A stretch of 64,000 bases of DNA, taken from positions 124,001 through 188,000 of the forward strand of contig CAOKSY010000001.1 in assembly GCA_948471525.1 (NCBI GenBank), read 5' to 3'. The notes beneath the pieces are model-generated. The model was given only the letters and a program-made list of their open reading frames with translations, had not been told where the DNA came from and ran no database searches. The first letter of the stretch is position 1. The number at the start of each line of letters is the position of its first letter. Shown in pieces: positions 9,301 to 18,446 of this stretch. This DNA comes from an uncultured Clostridia bacterium. Lineage in GTDB: Bacteria > Bacillota > Clostridia > Christensenellales > UBA3700. The translations under genes were made by a program, and so were the position numbers.

Positions 9301-12300
9301 AAGGTACCCGATCCGAGTTTTGGGTTGTTCGTTCCGTACTTGCTCGGAGAATAATTCCAAAATCTGGGACTGAACGTTACGTCTCTCTGACGTATCTCTA
9401 CCTCAAAAAAAGCCGTAGTCTCGTTGAAGTTCTTATTATTTTCGTTTTTAAAGGTATACGTAAGTCTGTATTCGCCTACGTTTACGGGAGAAGAAGCATA
9501 ACCTTCGTACTCGCCTTCCTCGTTCTTTCTCTCATACTTCTTTTCACTTATAGCAAGTCTCTGATTCGTCGGAGAAAGCGCGTATGCATAGTCGCCGTCT
9601 CTCTCTTCCGTCTCGGGGATCTCGTCACCGTAATAGAAGACCTTTTTATCCCAAGCTTCGAACGTGACGTCTACGGGCTCGATTTCGATAACGAAAGTAT
9701 TGATATCCGGCAAATCATAGTTTTCTGCCGCTCCGCCGTCGGAGAAATTGACCACAGCGCGGAACTTGCCCACGTTGATATTGTCAAAAGCGGTATTCTC
9801 ATCGAATGCGATATGTTCGAGCTGAATAATGGATATATCTACGTTACGTACGTTGTATACAAGGAAATGCAATCCTTTGTCGATCATATCCTTGTCGGAC
9901 ATAATCGAATACGCCTTGTCATAATTGAGATATTGTTCCAGTCCCGAATAGGGAAGCACAATATGATACTCGCCGTTTTCCACAGTATAAGAAACGTTGG
10001 AAGCAAACTGTATGATAGCGCCTCTCTTCTCGACTCTCAAATTTATATCCTGCTGAGCGGCGCTGATTGTATAGTTGGCGTTGGAGAGAGCAGTCGCCTT
10101 GATCACGTAATCGCCGGCGTTATAGATACCCGATATAGGAGTATCCAGATCGTCGGATTTGAAATACTGTATCGTGACCTTGACGTCGTCGTTGTTTATG
10201 ACGCCTAACGCCGTTCCCGTAAATTCTATTACTTCGCCGGTATACTCGGTAGAAAGATTGGGCTTTACTCCGCTGACTACAAGCGTAATGGGATGATCGA
10301 TGGATACTCCGACTTCTTTCGGTTCAACCGTCTGCTTGATCCTCGGCTGCCAGTCAAAATTCTTTTTGCCCGTCAAATCCACAGGGCTGTAATCCATGCC
10401 GGTTTCGTTTTTGTAATCGCGAGCGTAATCTGTGTAATTCGTATCGTCTTTTATGTAAGACACGAGACGGAAACGCTCGTTGAGGAAGTGGATCGTCGTG
10501 TAATCCGCGCCGTCAAGATAGATCAGCGTCTCATAACTGCCCACGTCCTTAGTTCCGTCCGCGCCTATCAGATTATTGTTGTTATTCTTTATAGTCTTCC
10601 AATAAGAATGCTCCGTAAAAGCTCTTACAAAACTCGGATCGTTCTTATCCGTGATGCCGGGCATCGTAAACAGTCTGATCTCTGGAATTTCAAGCGAAGT
10701 ACCGTAACTTACCGCGTCGCGGTTGAGATTCGCGCCTGCCGCTTCATTACCGTCGGCAAATACTTTATACATATATACCGCGCGTCCGAATTCGTAGATT
10801 ATGTCGACCGTAACTCCTTTGCCTCTGTAGACGGGAGTGTAAGTTATGTCATACTTCTGCGCGTCCTGTATGGAATCGCTTTTCCAGAAATACGTTTCTC
10901 TGCTCGACGGATCGCTGCCTCTCTTTACGCTCTTCGCCCAAAGCACGTATTTGGTATCGTTTTCAATATTATATACTGCATAGACGTCGCTGCCTATCGA
11001 AGTGCCTCCCCAAGTGAGTTTTGCCTTTTCGGGAGAAGCTACCTGCGTTTCGGAATTTTCGTCCGTGAGATACAGCATATTTACGACGGTGCTCATCTTC
11101 GAGCCTTTGGTATTTCCGTCAAGCGCATAGAAGTATCCTATCGAATAGCTGTTGTTGCTATCGCTATACTTATCGCCTATGCAATAGATATTCTTGACGG
11201 ATTCTGTGGACACGGAACCTTGCGATCCCGCAATACCTACCAACTGTCCCTGAATATTATCGGTATTGAGCGTATTCCACGGACTGTACTGCTTCATAGA
11301 ATCGCTGCTCAACATATTATACGTACTGGTACCGGTCCAAGTAGTGATTACCCCGTCTATGACGCCGCAGCTCGATGCGTTGCCCGCGACAGAATTTACC
11401 GCGTTACCGGATACGGTCGTGACGTTGGATCCGGCTATCGCTCCGCAGAGCGCCATTCCGGTACTTTCTTTGACTCCTGCTACTTTAGCATTTACGCTGC
11501 CGCTGCCCGAGACGCACATATTGTATACGCGCGATCCGTTTGCCATCCAGCCCACTACTCCGCCTACGAAAGCTCTGGCATGACCTCCCAAATCCCATTT
11601 TCCTGCAAAGTCCCTGATATAAAGCGCATTCGAATCTACAAAAATTTCGCTCGAAGATTCGAGTATTATCTCAGAGTTGGAGATCGACGCGGTACTTCTG
11701 GACATCGCGCCTACAAAGCCGCCCATTGCATAGGAGTGTCTAGATATACTCAGTTCGCTATCGTTTACGCCTCCCGTAACTATTGCAGAGGTTTTATACA
11801 TCTTAAGTTTGCTGCCCTGCGCCATAGTGACGCTGCAGTTGTCTATCTTACCGTTTGAATAAGCGGCGATCACTCCTCCGCAACCGCTTCCGTTTGTCTT
11901 CTGAGGATCGGAAGAATTATCTATATTGGAGATATATCTGAAATTGGTATTCTTTATCTCCGAAGAATCGGGAATAAAGCCTATGAACGCGCCGTTGAGA
12001 TCGGCGTCGGAATGCGTATAGATCGTTGTGAAAAACGTATTGGCAAGTTTGTGAGTAAAACTATCTATGCTCACCCACGGCGAGGCATTGAAACTCGTCG
12101 GATTGAGAGTGATCGTCTTGCCCGCTCCGTCGAATACGAGATTGCTAGCCATAAATTCTTTGGTGAACGAACCGCTCCAAGAATATCCGCTTACGTTTTG
12201 GACTAGATAACCCACTCTCGCGACAGTGCCTGCCTGCGCTTCGCCGAAGATATAATTTCCGCTGCCGTCCTTCTGGAAATCGCCGTTTGCATTCTTGGCA

Positions 12301-12599
12301 GCTTTTCTTACGGGCAAGTTGCCCAACAAGAAACTCTGTATATCGCTTACCGACGACAGCGGCGCGGAATCGGTCTCGTCGTACAGTACGACGGGATCGT
12401 ACGCTTCTCCCACGTTGCCGTTGGTACGTATAGCTTTTAAGGTTTCCGCGTCGGACACCTCTGAAGTTACGCCGTCTATAACGTCGTTTTCCGCATTTAC
12501 TCTCGTCGCGCTCATACCGAACACCAAAGTAAATACCGAAAGCATAACCATTATCGCCGTAAGTATAAGTACTAACGTTCCTTTCTTAGCTCTTGACAT
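6324..12599 (-). CDS. Giant surface protein with MBG-like repeats and fused C-terminal lipoprotein
   Basis: A 2091-residue secreted protein. The signal segment (residues about 8-28, cleavage near VNA-E) is followed by a region rich in G-G-[FV]-[VI]-G-x-M patterns (about 120-480) resembling a right-handed beta-helix of GLUG type. A long middle (about 750-1750) holds around eight MBG-like Ig-type repeats, several with the Y-G-[DE]-x-x-P signature (FYYGDEIPE, IIYGEEPP). A membrane helix near 1890-1910 (SGVGLVAAGAMFMV) precedes SKKKREEQ. Odd: it does not end there. The frame continues into MIKVIAITIVALTVCAVVLAGC and 141 more residues, a complete lipoprotein precursor in itself. ATG at 12599 has GGAGGAAAA upstream. 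Last gene of cluster A. Ligand unknown. Confidence 0.85.
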   Translation of the reverse strand: MSRAKKGTLVLILTAIMVMLSVFTLVFGMSATRVNAENDVIDGVTSEVSDAETLKAIRTNGNVGEAYDPVVLYDETDSAPLSSVSDIQSFLLGNLPVRKAAKNANGDFQKDGSGNYIFGEAQAGTVARVGYLVQNVSGYSWSGSFTKEFMASNLVFDGAGKTITLNPTSFNASPWVSIDSFTHKLANTFFTTIYTHSDADLNGAFIGFIPDSSEIKNTNFRYISNIDNSSDPQKTNGSGCGGVIAAYSNGKIDNCSVTMAQGSKLKMYKTSAIVTGGVNDSELSISRHSYAMGGFVGAMSRSTASISNSEIILESSSEIFVDSNALYIRDFAGKWDLGGHARAFVGGVVGWMANGSRVYNMCVSGSGSVNAKVAGVKESTGMALCGAIAGSNVTTVSGNAVNSVAGNASSCGVIDGVITTWTGTSTYNMLSSDSMKQYSPWNTLNTDNIQGQLVGIAGSQGSVSTESVKNIYCIGDKYSDSNNSYSIGYFYALDGNTKGSKMSTVVNMLYLTDENSETQVASPEKAKLTWGGTSIGSDVYAVYNIENDTKYVLWAKSVKRGSDPSSRETYFWKSDSIQDAQKYDITYTPVYRGKGVTVDIIYEFGRAVYMYKVFADGNEAAGANLNRDAVSYGTSLEIPEIRLFTMPGITDKNDPSFVRAFTEHSYWKTIKNNNNNLIGADGTKDVGSYETLIYLDGADYTTIHFLNERFRLVSYIKDDTNYTDYARDYKNETGMDYSPVDLTGKKNFDWQPRIKQTVEPKEVGVSIDHPITLVVSGVKPNLSTEYTGEVIEFTGTALGVINNDDVKVTIQYFKSDDLDTPISGIYNAGDYVIKATALSNANYTISAAQQDINLRVEKRGAIIQFASNVSYTVENGEYHIVLPYSGLEQYLNYDKAYSIMSDKDMIDKGLHFLVYNVRNVDISIIQLEHIAFDENTAFDNINVGKFRAVVNFSDGGAAENYDLPDINTFVIEIEPVDVTFEAWDKKVFYYGDEIPETEERDGDYAYALSPTNQRLAISEKKYERKNEEGEYEGYASSPVNVGEYRLTYTFKNENNKNFNETTAFFEVEIRQRDVTFSPRFWNYSPSKYGTNNPKLGSGTFDRFFTNGSDVNTGLSVTHYREHKVEYRYQYIGQPQSEDNPEVPKYDQIKDMDVLNDPTDYNLTHEQKIYKELKEVGCYIIYPVLLLKNGDAYEYKPEAMANYNFTLGTAIVNIEPLPISIVVRDDFTKGYGADVPEFDGRANISESSRAWRYADGSEHFYGDDDIEVVLKTTASKYSSVNDQYDVTVDYFTSSRDQYDSENNKIFDCVERNYDVSVVTGKLTVTRLKVEVVTDLSAEEIIYGEEPPRGSFTVLSANTFYDTDNMTAEYISDADEKSGVGRYEVRATFEHNAAFDNYDITVLPNYYIVRAKNIVITDMQIVGGKDTFDYDGEIHNPEAIVNFDGVVSGDELGVSYDFYKDGEIVNEPVDAGTYTAKVSGIVDKATGEVNRNYVLVKAPGQDDYPEASITIEKRVVEVQARNAYRVWHVPGSLAPIEGDFVKESDGTYKYTILPQGEAHFTYIGTDKFVERDGVEAVVTINNIYYDDLGLQEDAVVDLQFTGKNLEKNYKINVRKGKLLVIEASLEQIRPFVKLVYGSGESAVDYVDGIMVYNGTNLYNKISVFTSTEAIRNMLIFNISSDEEGDNIVDNIVNAGTYYMVITPNAANGSPFNGKLTVPFKVSPAKRVLTQDSFKSKIHYNKLVFSSDIEGLEYKINGQAWIAANKDNVFEYNQVSPLQNYQIIVRAKASADGNYLESNELTVYCTTGIDASVVVNRINTITSIDFTNVSLYKALKAQIENVHPDDRYLIDQRKVAELDRLYAKLLSDASNVISGAQKVASKAAGKSGNATAAALSLSFSGVGLVAAGAMFMVSKKKREEQAQSKTVRRNRMIKVIAITIVALTVCAVVLAGCDKVSFEQEELLKLASFETPSNEKSKDLKINVTSGGMTIYSYDNGKVATNDDVDAPEFSLGADGAGFDFKEEYFKNISYLTSKSTATFTADVADVSAFLGIPDATNAKVVVVADAQNKRLNSITVVYEVGIFKVTVISTMKY

Positions 12600-12660
12600 A
12601 TATTTTCCTCCATAACATTCCCGATCGGTCTTTTGACCGTGATAACATAATTCCTTATCT

Positions 12661-15600
12661 TTATAGCGCCGTCTCATTTTCCTTCCTCTTCTTTACGACT
12701 ACGACCGAAGTGACTATCGCGGCGATCATAATCAACGTTACTCCTACGACCGCAACTATTCCCATTGCCGACAGTTCGGCGGAATTGATCCTGCCTACCG
12801 TGACTTTCCATTCGCGATCGATGAAGTGGTTGTTGTCCACAAACAGCTTGACGGTATATTTCCCGTCCGCCAACGTGCCGTCTTCGGCAAGTTTTACTTC
12901 CTCGCCGTTTTCGTTGAAGTAAGCGAGATAGCAACCTATCTCCTCACCGCTCGGAAGCGTATACGCACCCGTATATTGCGACATGTCGATACCGGACGGT
13001 ACTTTTGCCGGAAGCATATTTCTGACTGAAGTAACCTGAATTTCCTTGGGCGCGATTTCCAAATACGTATTGAGTTTGATATCGTTGTAGTTGGCTGCGC
13101 TGAGTGTGACCTCTCCGGAATACTTACCCGCGTTTACCGCATAAATATTGCCGACTTCGTTACCTCCGTTTACTTTCCAAGTTACCTTGGAATTATTGTA
13201 GTAATAATCGCCGTTTTCCTTTTTGATCAGTCCGTTGAACTCGACGTCGTGACGGTTGCCGTCATAAGTAGCGACGAGCGGTTTTGCGGAGACTCCCGTC
13301 ATTTCCGCCGCCTTTATCTCCAAGTTTGCAGTGAGCGTAATATCCGCGTATCCGTCCTTTTTAACGTTCATAAAGAGTACGTACGTTCTCGCGTTTATGA
13401 ATTCGATTTCTTTTATCGAATTATACTTCTTGGCGAGACAGACGTACTCTACTTTCGTGTCGCTGTAAGGATTGGTGACCACAAACACTTCGCCGTGATT
13501 TTTTCCGTCATATACTGCCGTGCCGCCCTTGAGAGTAATTCCTACCAATTCCGCAGGGGTGATGGTCAACGAAACCGTCAACTCGCAAGACTGATAGAAT
13601 TCGTTACCCGCATAAACTATCTTGAACGAATACGATCCGATATCTCTGTACCATCCTTTGCCGAGACTGTTGTCGGGTACTTCTACGTACGAACTTGTGT
13701 CGGAGTCGTAATAGTAGACTTTGACCAATTCGCTTGCCATATGATCGTCATTTGCGGACGTCCATAGCAATTGGCGCGCTCCGTCGACGGAATTGACCGT
13801 TCTAACCTGCGTCTGAGCTTCTTTGAGATCAAAGGTACGGTATTTCGTCTCGAGATAGCTATAGCTGAGTTCTCTGTCTACAGAGAGTACCGTCGAAGCC
13901 TTGGTCACAATAAAGTCGCCTTCGTAAGTCTCGGCAATAAACGCCGCGTTGCCTGCAAATTTAACTTCCACGTGATAATAACCTATAGCGACGGGCTTGC
14001 CTTCCATAGGCTCGCGCGAATACTGTCCTTTTATTACTCCGCTCGCGGCGTCGTATTCCGCGCCCGAGAGATAGGGATAATACGTATAGGCGAGTTGTTT
14101 GTTCGGGTCGAAGAAATCTCCGTAACCGTCGGGCACGCCCGGGTTGTAATTTACGCCCGCTCCGGTATATTCCGCGCTGTTTATTCCCATTTTCAAATTG
14201 AGAGTTCCCTGACTTACGGTAAAGTAGAATCTAAACGTGCCGTCCTGAACGTATTCGTTGCCGACAAGATAGCCGTCCTTGACCGTATAGTTGGGATCGG
14301 AAATAGATACGATGATCTCGTACAATCCCAATTCTCTTATAAAGAGTTCCGTCAATTCCTTATCGCCCAATTTCACATTGATGTTGGCGCTCTGTCTATT
14401 ACCGCTCAAATCCGTATAGAAAGCGGTAAACTTGGGCGTCGTACCTGCGGTTACGGACGTCGGGATATCCGGACTGTCGTTAAATCTTACGTCGATAGCC
14501 ACGGGCTTGGGAACAATGGCAATAGTTCCTGCGCTGACCGAAAGGTTCATATTGCCGCCCAAATCGGTGACTATCGTTCCCGTTACTCCGTAATTGTTGC
14601 CTACCGGCTGACCTTTTCTCGCCTCGGTAGAAAGCTGTACTCTTACCGTATCCTGAGTATCGGGGATAGGCACTTCGATTTCGGTAGGAATATCGTCGCC
14701 GTATTCGTACGTGGACTTGAAAGTCTTGCCGTCTTTAAGATCGATCGTGTAATACTTGGGTTCGATCCTTGCCGAGATCCTGTCGCATACTTCAAAAGCC
14801 TGATCGTCGGGCACCGTCGTATAGATATCGTCGAAATCTATCTTGGAGTTGTCCGCAAAATAGATATTATATCTATCCGCCTCCTGTCCCTCGAGATAAG
14901 CCGTAATAAGCAATTTCCTGTTGCCTGCGGACGAATCGTCGTATTTGAGTACGACCTTTGCCTTGGTCGGCGTAAAGGGTTGAGGTTTGAGCACGTAAGC
15001 CGCCGTATAAAGCACGCCTACGTTATATTTTTCGGTACTGCCTTCCTCGTGAGGAGCAGAGAGATTGTTGACCGTAAGATCTATCTCGAATACCGTCTTT
15101 CCTACGTAACCGTCGGTAGAATCGTAAGTCTTGTTGAAATAATTCTCTATCGCCTGCGAATTGCCGCTTGCGAGAAGTTCCTCTACGCTCTTTCCTGCGA
15201 ATTCGCCGTCGCTGATGATCATCGCTCCGAGCATATTGTCTATGTATATATCAGCGTATTTATAGCTGATGACAAAGCTGTCTACCAATCCGCCGCTGAT
15301 CGCCGTGCCGTTTTCTTTGGTTCCGGTCATAGGTACAGGCTCGTAAAGACCTGCGTCGTTGACCATTCTCATCTTGAAATCAGCGGGCTTTCTGGGATTG
15401 ATGCTGCCCATGTTCCAGTTTACCGTAAAAGATCTGAGGCTTCCGCTGCCGACCATCTTGCCCTCTCTGGTATGCCATATGTCGTTGCCTTGAGCGTCTT
15501 TTTCATAACTGTACTGCAAGTACCAATCGGACGATCCGAAGAACGGCTGATACTGTATCGTCGCGCCTTTTGTGGAATAACCTATCGAACCTTCGGAATA

Positions 15601-18426
15601 GAACATACCCGAATAGTTGAGCGACGGATTGACCGCGTCGACGTTGGCTTGCAATCTAATGGAAGTCTCATTGGCACATCTGTCGACGTATACGAGATCT
15701 ATAGGCTCTGCGGTAGAAAGAGTCACCGTGATATGATAACCGGTATCGGTTTCTTTATTTTGAGTGACGCCGGTGATCGTCGTAGCGGTATATATGCCGC
15801 TCTTGTTGTTGTCGGTCACGTCGAATTCGGCTATCACTTTCTCTTTTCTCCACTCCTTGAGATCTTCTTCTTCAAGTGCGTGTTTATCGTTGTTGCCGTC
15901 AAGATAATAATAGGTAATCTCGCTCAGTTCCGGACCTTCTCTGTCCACTTTGAGCGTAATGCTTTCGCTTGTCTCCGCCACAAGAATATATTTATTTGCC
16001 GAATTGTCGTACTTGTATGCGGCAAAAGAGTATGCCATACCGTTTTTACCGGTACCCCAGTTGTTGTCTCTGATACCCTGATCCCAAAGGCTCTTGGTGT
16101 CGAGTATCGCGCCTGTGCCTTCGCGTCTGAATTCTTTTTCGAAAAATTCAAGCGGATCGCCGTTTTCTACAAAACTACCGTTGCGCTGATACTTGATTAT
16201 ATCGAAGTCTTCCGCTCTGTCCATAGTGAGTTCGAATATAAAGTCTCTTATCCACTCCTTGGACGAAGTCGTCTGCGCGCCGTATCTCAATTCGCCTTTG
16301 GTGATCTTAAACTTATAGTCCTGCGCCGGCTGCCAAGCGATGATCCTCTCGTCCTCGTTGTAGTAACCGTACGTCATCATATCGGTATCCACTCCGACGC
16401 GCATAGTATAGTCGCCGGGCAGATTGGTGTTTTCGATAGAAGTCAGGACTCCGTTTCTGTATATCTTCCAATTGTCCGCGGTATACGGCTGCGATCCCTG
16501 AACGCCGCTGGTGACTACGACTTCGGGAAGATTCAATTGCGTACCCTCGCCTACGCCTTGATAAGGTCTAATCAAAACGTTGTCTTCGCCGTTGGTGTCC
16601 TTATATGAAAGCGTGATCATGTTGCCGAACGAATATTTATATGCGCCCGTATCCTGTGAGTTGAGCATAAGTATCTCGGCGTACATAGGTCTTTCTACGT
16701 CAAAATTGATATGATCGGTCAAACCGCCCGTTCTGGTGTCAAAAGTAGCGCGCCATATGACGTTGCCCGCGGTATTCTGATCGAGATAATATTTTTTCAT
16801 ACCGGATGTAATACCGCTCATATCTACTTTTTCCAGATCCTCATCGCTGAGATCGTAACCGTCGGAAAGTATCTGTACTCTTATATCGAAATTGGCGCTT
16901 CTCTCATATCTCACCGACATCGTGCCGCCAAGTGTAGTCGGATAAGCCGCAACCCAGTTCTTGACTGCCTTGGAACGGCTGGAATCGAGCGTTTCGCTCA
17001 AGACCTGTCCGTCGTTTTTCTGTCTGTAAGAAATTAAATCGTAAAGCACGGCGCAGCTCTCTACGTTGGAACCTATAGATCCGAACAGCTGTCCGCTTAC
17101 CGTCCTGTTTTCATTGAGATTGTTGTTCTGTATAGTGCCTTGCCACGACGATATGATACCTCTGATCTGTCCGTCGTTGATGAAGTGCTTGACTCCGCTG
17201 TTTTCGCCGCCGTCGCAAAGACCTTCTGTAGCTCCCGTGACGTCAACGCACGCGCCTACCGCCGCGCCGGAATAAGCGGCGTAACGGTACTTCTTATCTC
17301 TGTTGGCTCTGCCTACCGTCGCTTTTACTTCGCCATTGCCCGTTACTGCGCAATATTCTACTTTGCCGTCTCTGAGTACGCCGTCTACGAAACCGCTTCC
17401 TTTATCTATCTTACCCACGATACCGCCTGTCGCCACAAGACATGCGCCTTGATTGGTAAGACCGGATACCGTTCTGCCCTGTGCCGCTCCGAAGATACCG
17501 GTACCGCTGGCTATATCTACCTGAACGTTGGATATCAAACTGCCGTCCGTTATTCTTCCTGCTATTCCTCCGACAAGCGCGGAGTTGTATACGTAATTAC
17601 CCGAATTACCCTGTCTGTCTACTACCTTAAAATTGCCTTTTACGTTGAGACGGACATTATCGATAACGCCGCCGTCGCCGTTCTGCCCCGCTACGATACC
17701 CGCTACCATAGTAGCATTGATATTTGCGTCGGAGAATAGACCGCTGCCCGATATCATATCGTCGCGCTCGAAGTTTTGTCCGTGATCGTCAGCCGTCAAT
17801 ATAGAGACTCTGCCGTGCGCAGAATTATAGTCGACGGTAAGGTTTTCTATAGTGCCTCTGTTGACCGCAACGAGAAAGCCGTGATTTCTGTACGACAAAT
17901 TGCCGATGCTGTTATAGCTGTCCGAAGTCTCGGCAAAAGTCGTGGAATAATCGTCCGTTCCGCCGAAGATGCTGACCTTATATCCATTGCCGTCAAATAC
18001 CTTAGTAAATATACTTTTTGAATTCGTCTGCGCAGTCTTATAGTCGTAGATGAGTTCCGAACTCGCATTGGAATAAGCTATGCCCACGTCCTGCGTGAGA
18101 TAGGCGTGTCCGTACTCGGCTTCCGCGCCTACGCCGTTGAGAAAGTTGAAAAGCTGTTCTCCCGATTGTATCGCCAAAAGCGCGCCGCCCGAGGAAAGAC
18201 TGTGTTTGCTTTCCATATAGGCGCGTTCGGCATCGGCGGTTCTGTGTCCTCCGTCCACGTCGGGCAATTCTCCGTTGGTGCCTATATAGGACGCCTCGTA
18301 AAGATCCTCGTCCGCTCTGACATCCAGAGGTCTGCCGAAAAAGATTGCCAAAGTCACCGCAAGCACTGCGACAAGCAGCGCCGCAATGACAGACAAAGTT
18401 ATTTTTTTGATTGTTCTAACCTTCAT
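12661..18426 (-). CDS. Giant membrane-anchored surface protein, beta-helix plus Ig/MBG-like domains
   Basis: A 1921-residue protein. A signal helix (about residues 8-30, cleavage near VRA-D) is followed by a beta-helix-like region (about 150-480) with repeated VAGIVAG, VGGIAGR and TGGIVGK turns, as in GLUG-type adhesins. Ig-like domains follow (LKVDREGPELSEITYYYLDG region), then MBG-like repeats to about 1880. A final hydrophobic helix (MGIVAVVGVTLIMIAAIVTSVVV) and the basic tail KKRKENETAL anchor it. There is no LPXTG. It is paralogous in layout to the 1228-residue protein of cluster B. AAGGAAAATT precedes the ATG at 18426, only 20 nt after the lipoprotein stop, and the next gene starts 61 nt on, so the three genes form one operon. 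Confidence 0.85.
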   Translation of the reverse strand: MKVRTIKKITLSVIAALLVAVLAVTLAIFFGRPLDVRADEDLYEASYIGTNGELPDVDGGHRTADAERAYMESKHSLSSGGALLAIQSGEQLFNFLNGVGAEAEYGHAYLTQDVGIAYSNASSELIYDYKTAQTNSKSIFTKVFDGNGYKVSIFGGTDDYSTTFAETSDSYNSIGNLSYRNHGFLVAVNRGTIENLTVDYNSAHGRVSILTADDHGQNFERDDMISGSGLFSDANINATMVAGIVAGQNGDGGVIDNVRLNVKGNFKVVDRQGNSGNYVYNSALVGGIAGRITDGSLISNVQVDIASGTGIFGAAQGRTVSGLTNQGACLVATGGIVGKIDKGSGFVDGVLRDGKVEYCAVTGNGEVKATVGRANRDKKYRYAAYSGAAVGACVDVTGATEGLCDGGENSGVKHFINDGQIRGIISSWQGTIQNNNLNENRTVSGQLFGSIGSNVESCAVLYDLISYRQKNDGQVLSETLDSSRSKAVKNWVAAYPTTLGGTMSVRYERSANFDIRVQILSDGYDLSDEDLEKVDMSGITSGMKKYYLDQNTAGNVIWRATFDTRTGGLTDHINFDVERPMYAEILMLNSQDTGAYKYSFGNMITLSYKDTNGEDNVLIRPYQGVGEGTQLNLPEVVVTSGVQGSQPYTADNWKIYRNGVLTSIENTNLPGDYTMRVGVDTDMMTYGYYNEDERIIAWQPAQDYKFKITKGELRYGAQTTSSKEWIRDFIFELTMDRAEDFDIIKYQRNGSFVENGDPLEFFEKEFRREGTGAILDTKSLWDQGIRDNNWGTGKNGMAYSFAAYKYDNSANKYILVAETSESITLKVDREGPELSEITYYYLDGNNDKHALEEEDLKEWRKEKVIAEFDVTDNNKSGIYTATTITGVTQNKETDTGYHITVTLSTAEPIDLVYVDRCANETSIRLQANVDAVNPSLNYSGMFYSEGSIGYSTKGATIQYQPFFGSSDWYLQYSYEKDAQGNDIWHTREGKMVGSGSLRSFTVNWNMGSINPRKPADFKMRMVNDAGLYEPVPMTGTKENGTAISGGLVDSFVISYKYADIYIDNMLGAMIISDGEFAGKSVEELLASGNSQAIENYFNKTYDSTDGYVGKTVFEIDLTVNNLSAPHEEGSTEKYNVGVLYTAAYVLKPQPFTPTKAKVVLKYDDSSAGNRKLLITAYLEGQEADRYNIYFADNSKIDFDDIYTTVPDDQAFEVCDRISARIEPKYYTIDLKDGKTFKSTYEYGDDIPTEIEVPIPDTQDTVRVQLSTEARKGQPVGNNYGVTGTIVTDLGGNMNLSVSAGTIAIVPKPVAIDVRFNDSPDIPTSVTAGTTPKFTAFYTDLSGNRQSANINVKLGDKELTELFIRELGLYEIIVSISDPNYTVKDGYLVGNEYVQDGTFRFYFTVSQGTLNLKMGINSAEYTGAGVNYNPGVPDGYGDFFDPNKQLAYTYYPYLSGAEYDAASGVIKGQYSREPMEGKPVAIGYYHVEVKFAGNAAFIAETYEGDFIVTKASTVLSVDRELSYSYLETKYRTFDLKEAQTQVRTVNSVDGARQLLWTSANDDHMASELVKVYYYDSDTSSYVEVPDNSLGKGWYRDIGSYSFKIVYAGNEFYQSCELTVSLTITPAELVGITLKGGTAVYDGKNHGEVFVVTNPYSDTKVEYVCLAKKYNSIKEIEFINARTYVLFMNVKKDGYADITLTANLEIKAAEMTGVSAKPLVATYDGNRHDVEFNGLIKKENGDYYYNNSKVTWKVNGGNEVGNIYAVNAGKYSGEVTLSAANYNDIKLNTYLEIAPKEIQVTSVRNMLPAKVPSGIDMSQYTGAYTLPSGEEIGCYLAYFNENGEEVKLAEDGTLADGKYTVKLFVDNNHFIDREWKVTVGRINSAELSAMGIVAVVGVTLIMIAAIVTSVVVVKKRKENETAL

Positions 18427-18446
18427 AATTTTCCTTATCCCCCTGC

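Noticed and set aside
13771..16608. A 945-codon open frame on the plus strand, antisense to the 1921-residue surface protein
   Set aside because: It has no ribosome site, a low-complexity Arg/Tyr/Val-rich composition, and mirrors a real gene. Similar long antisense frames occur at 42165-44711, 7053-8723 and 10293-11858. They arise because the real genes rarely use TTA, CTA and TCA codons.
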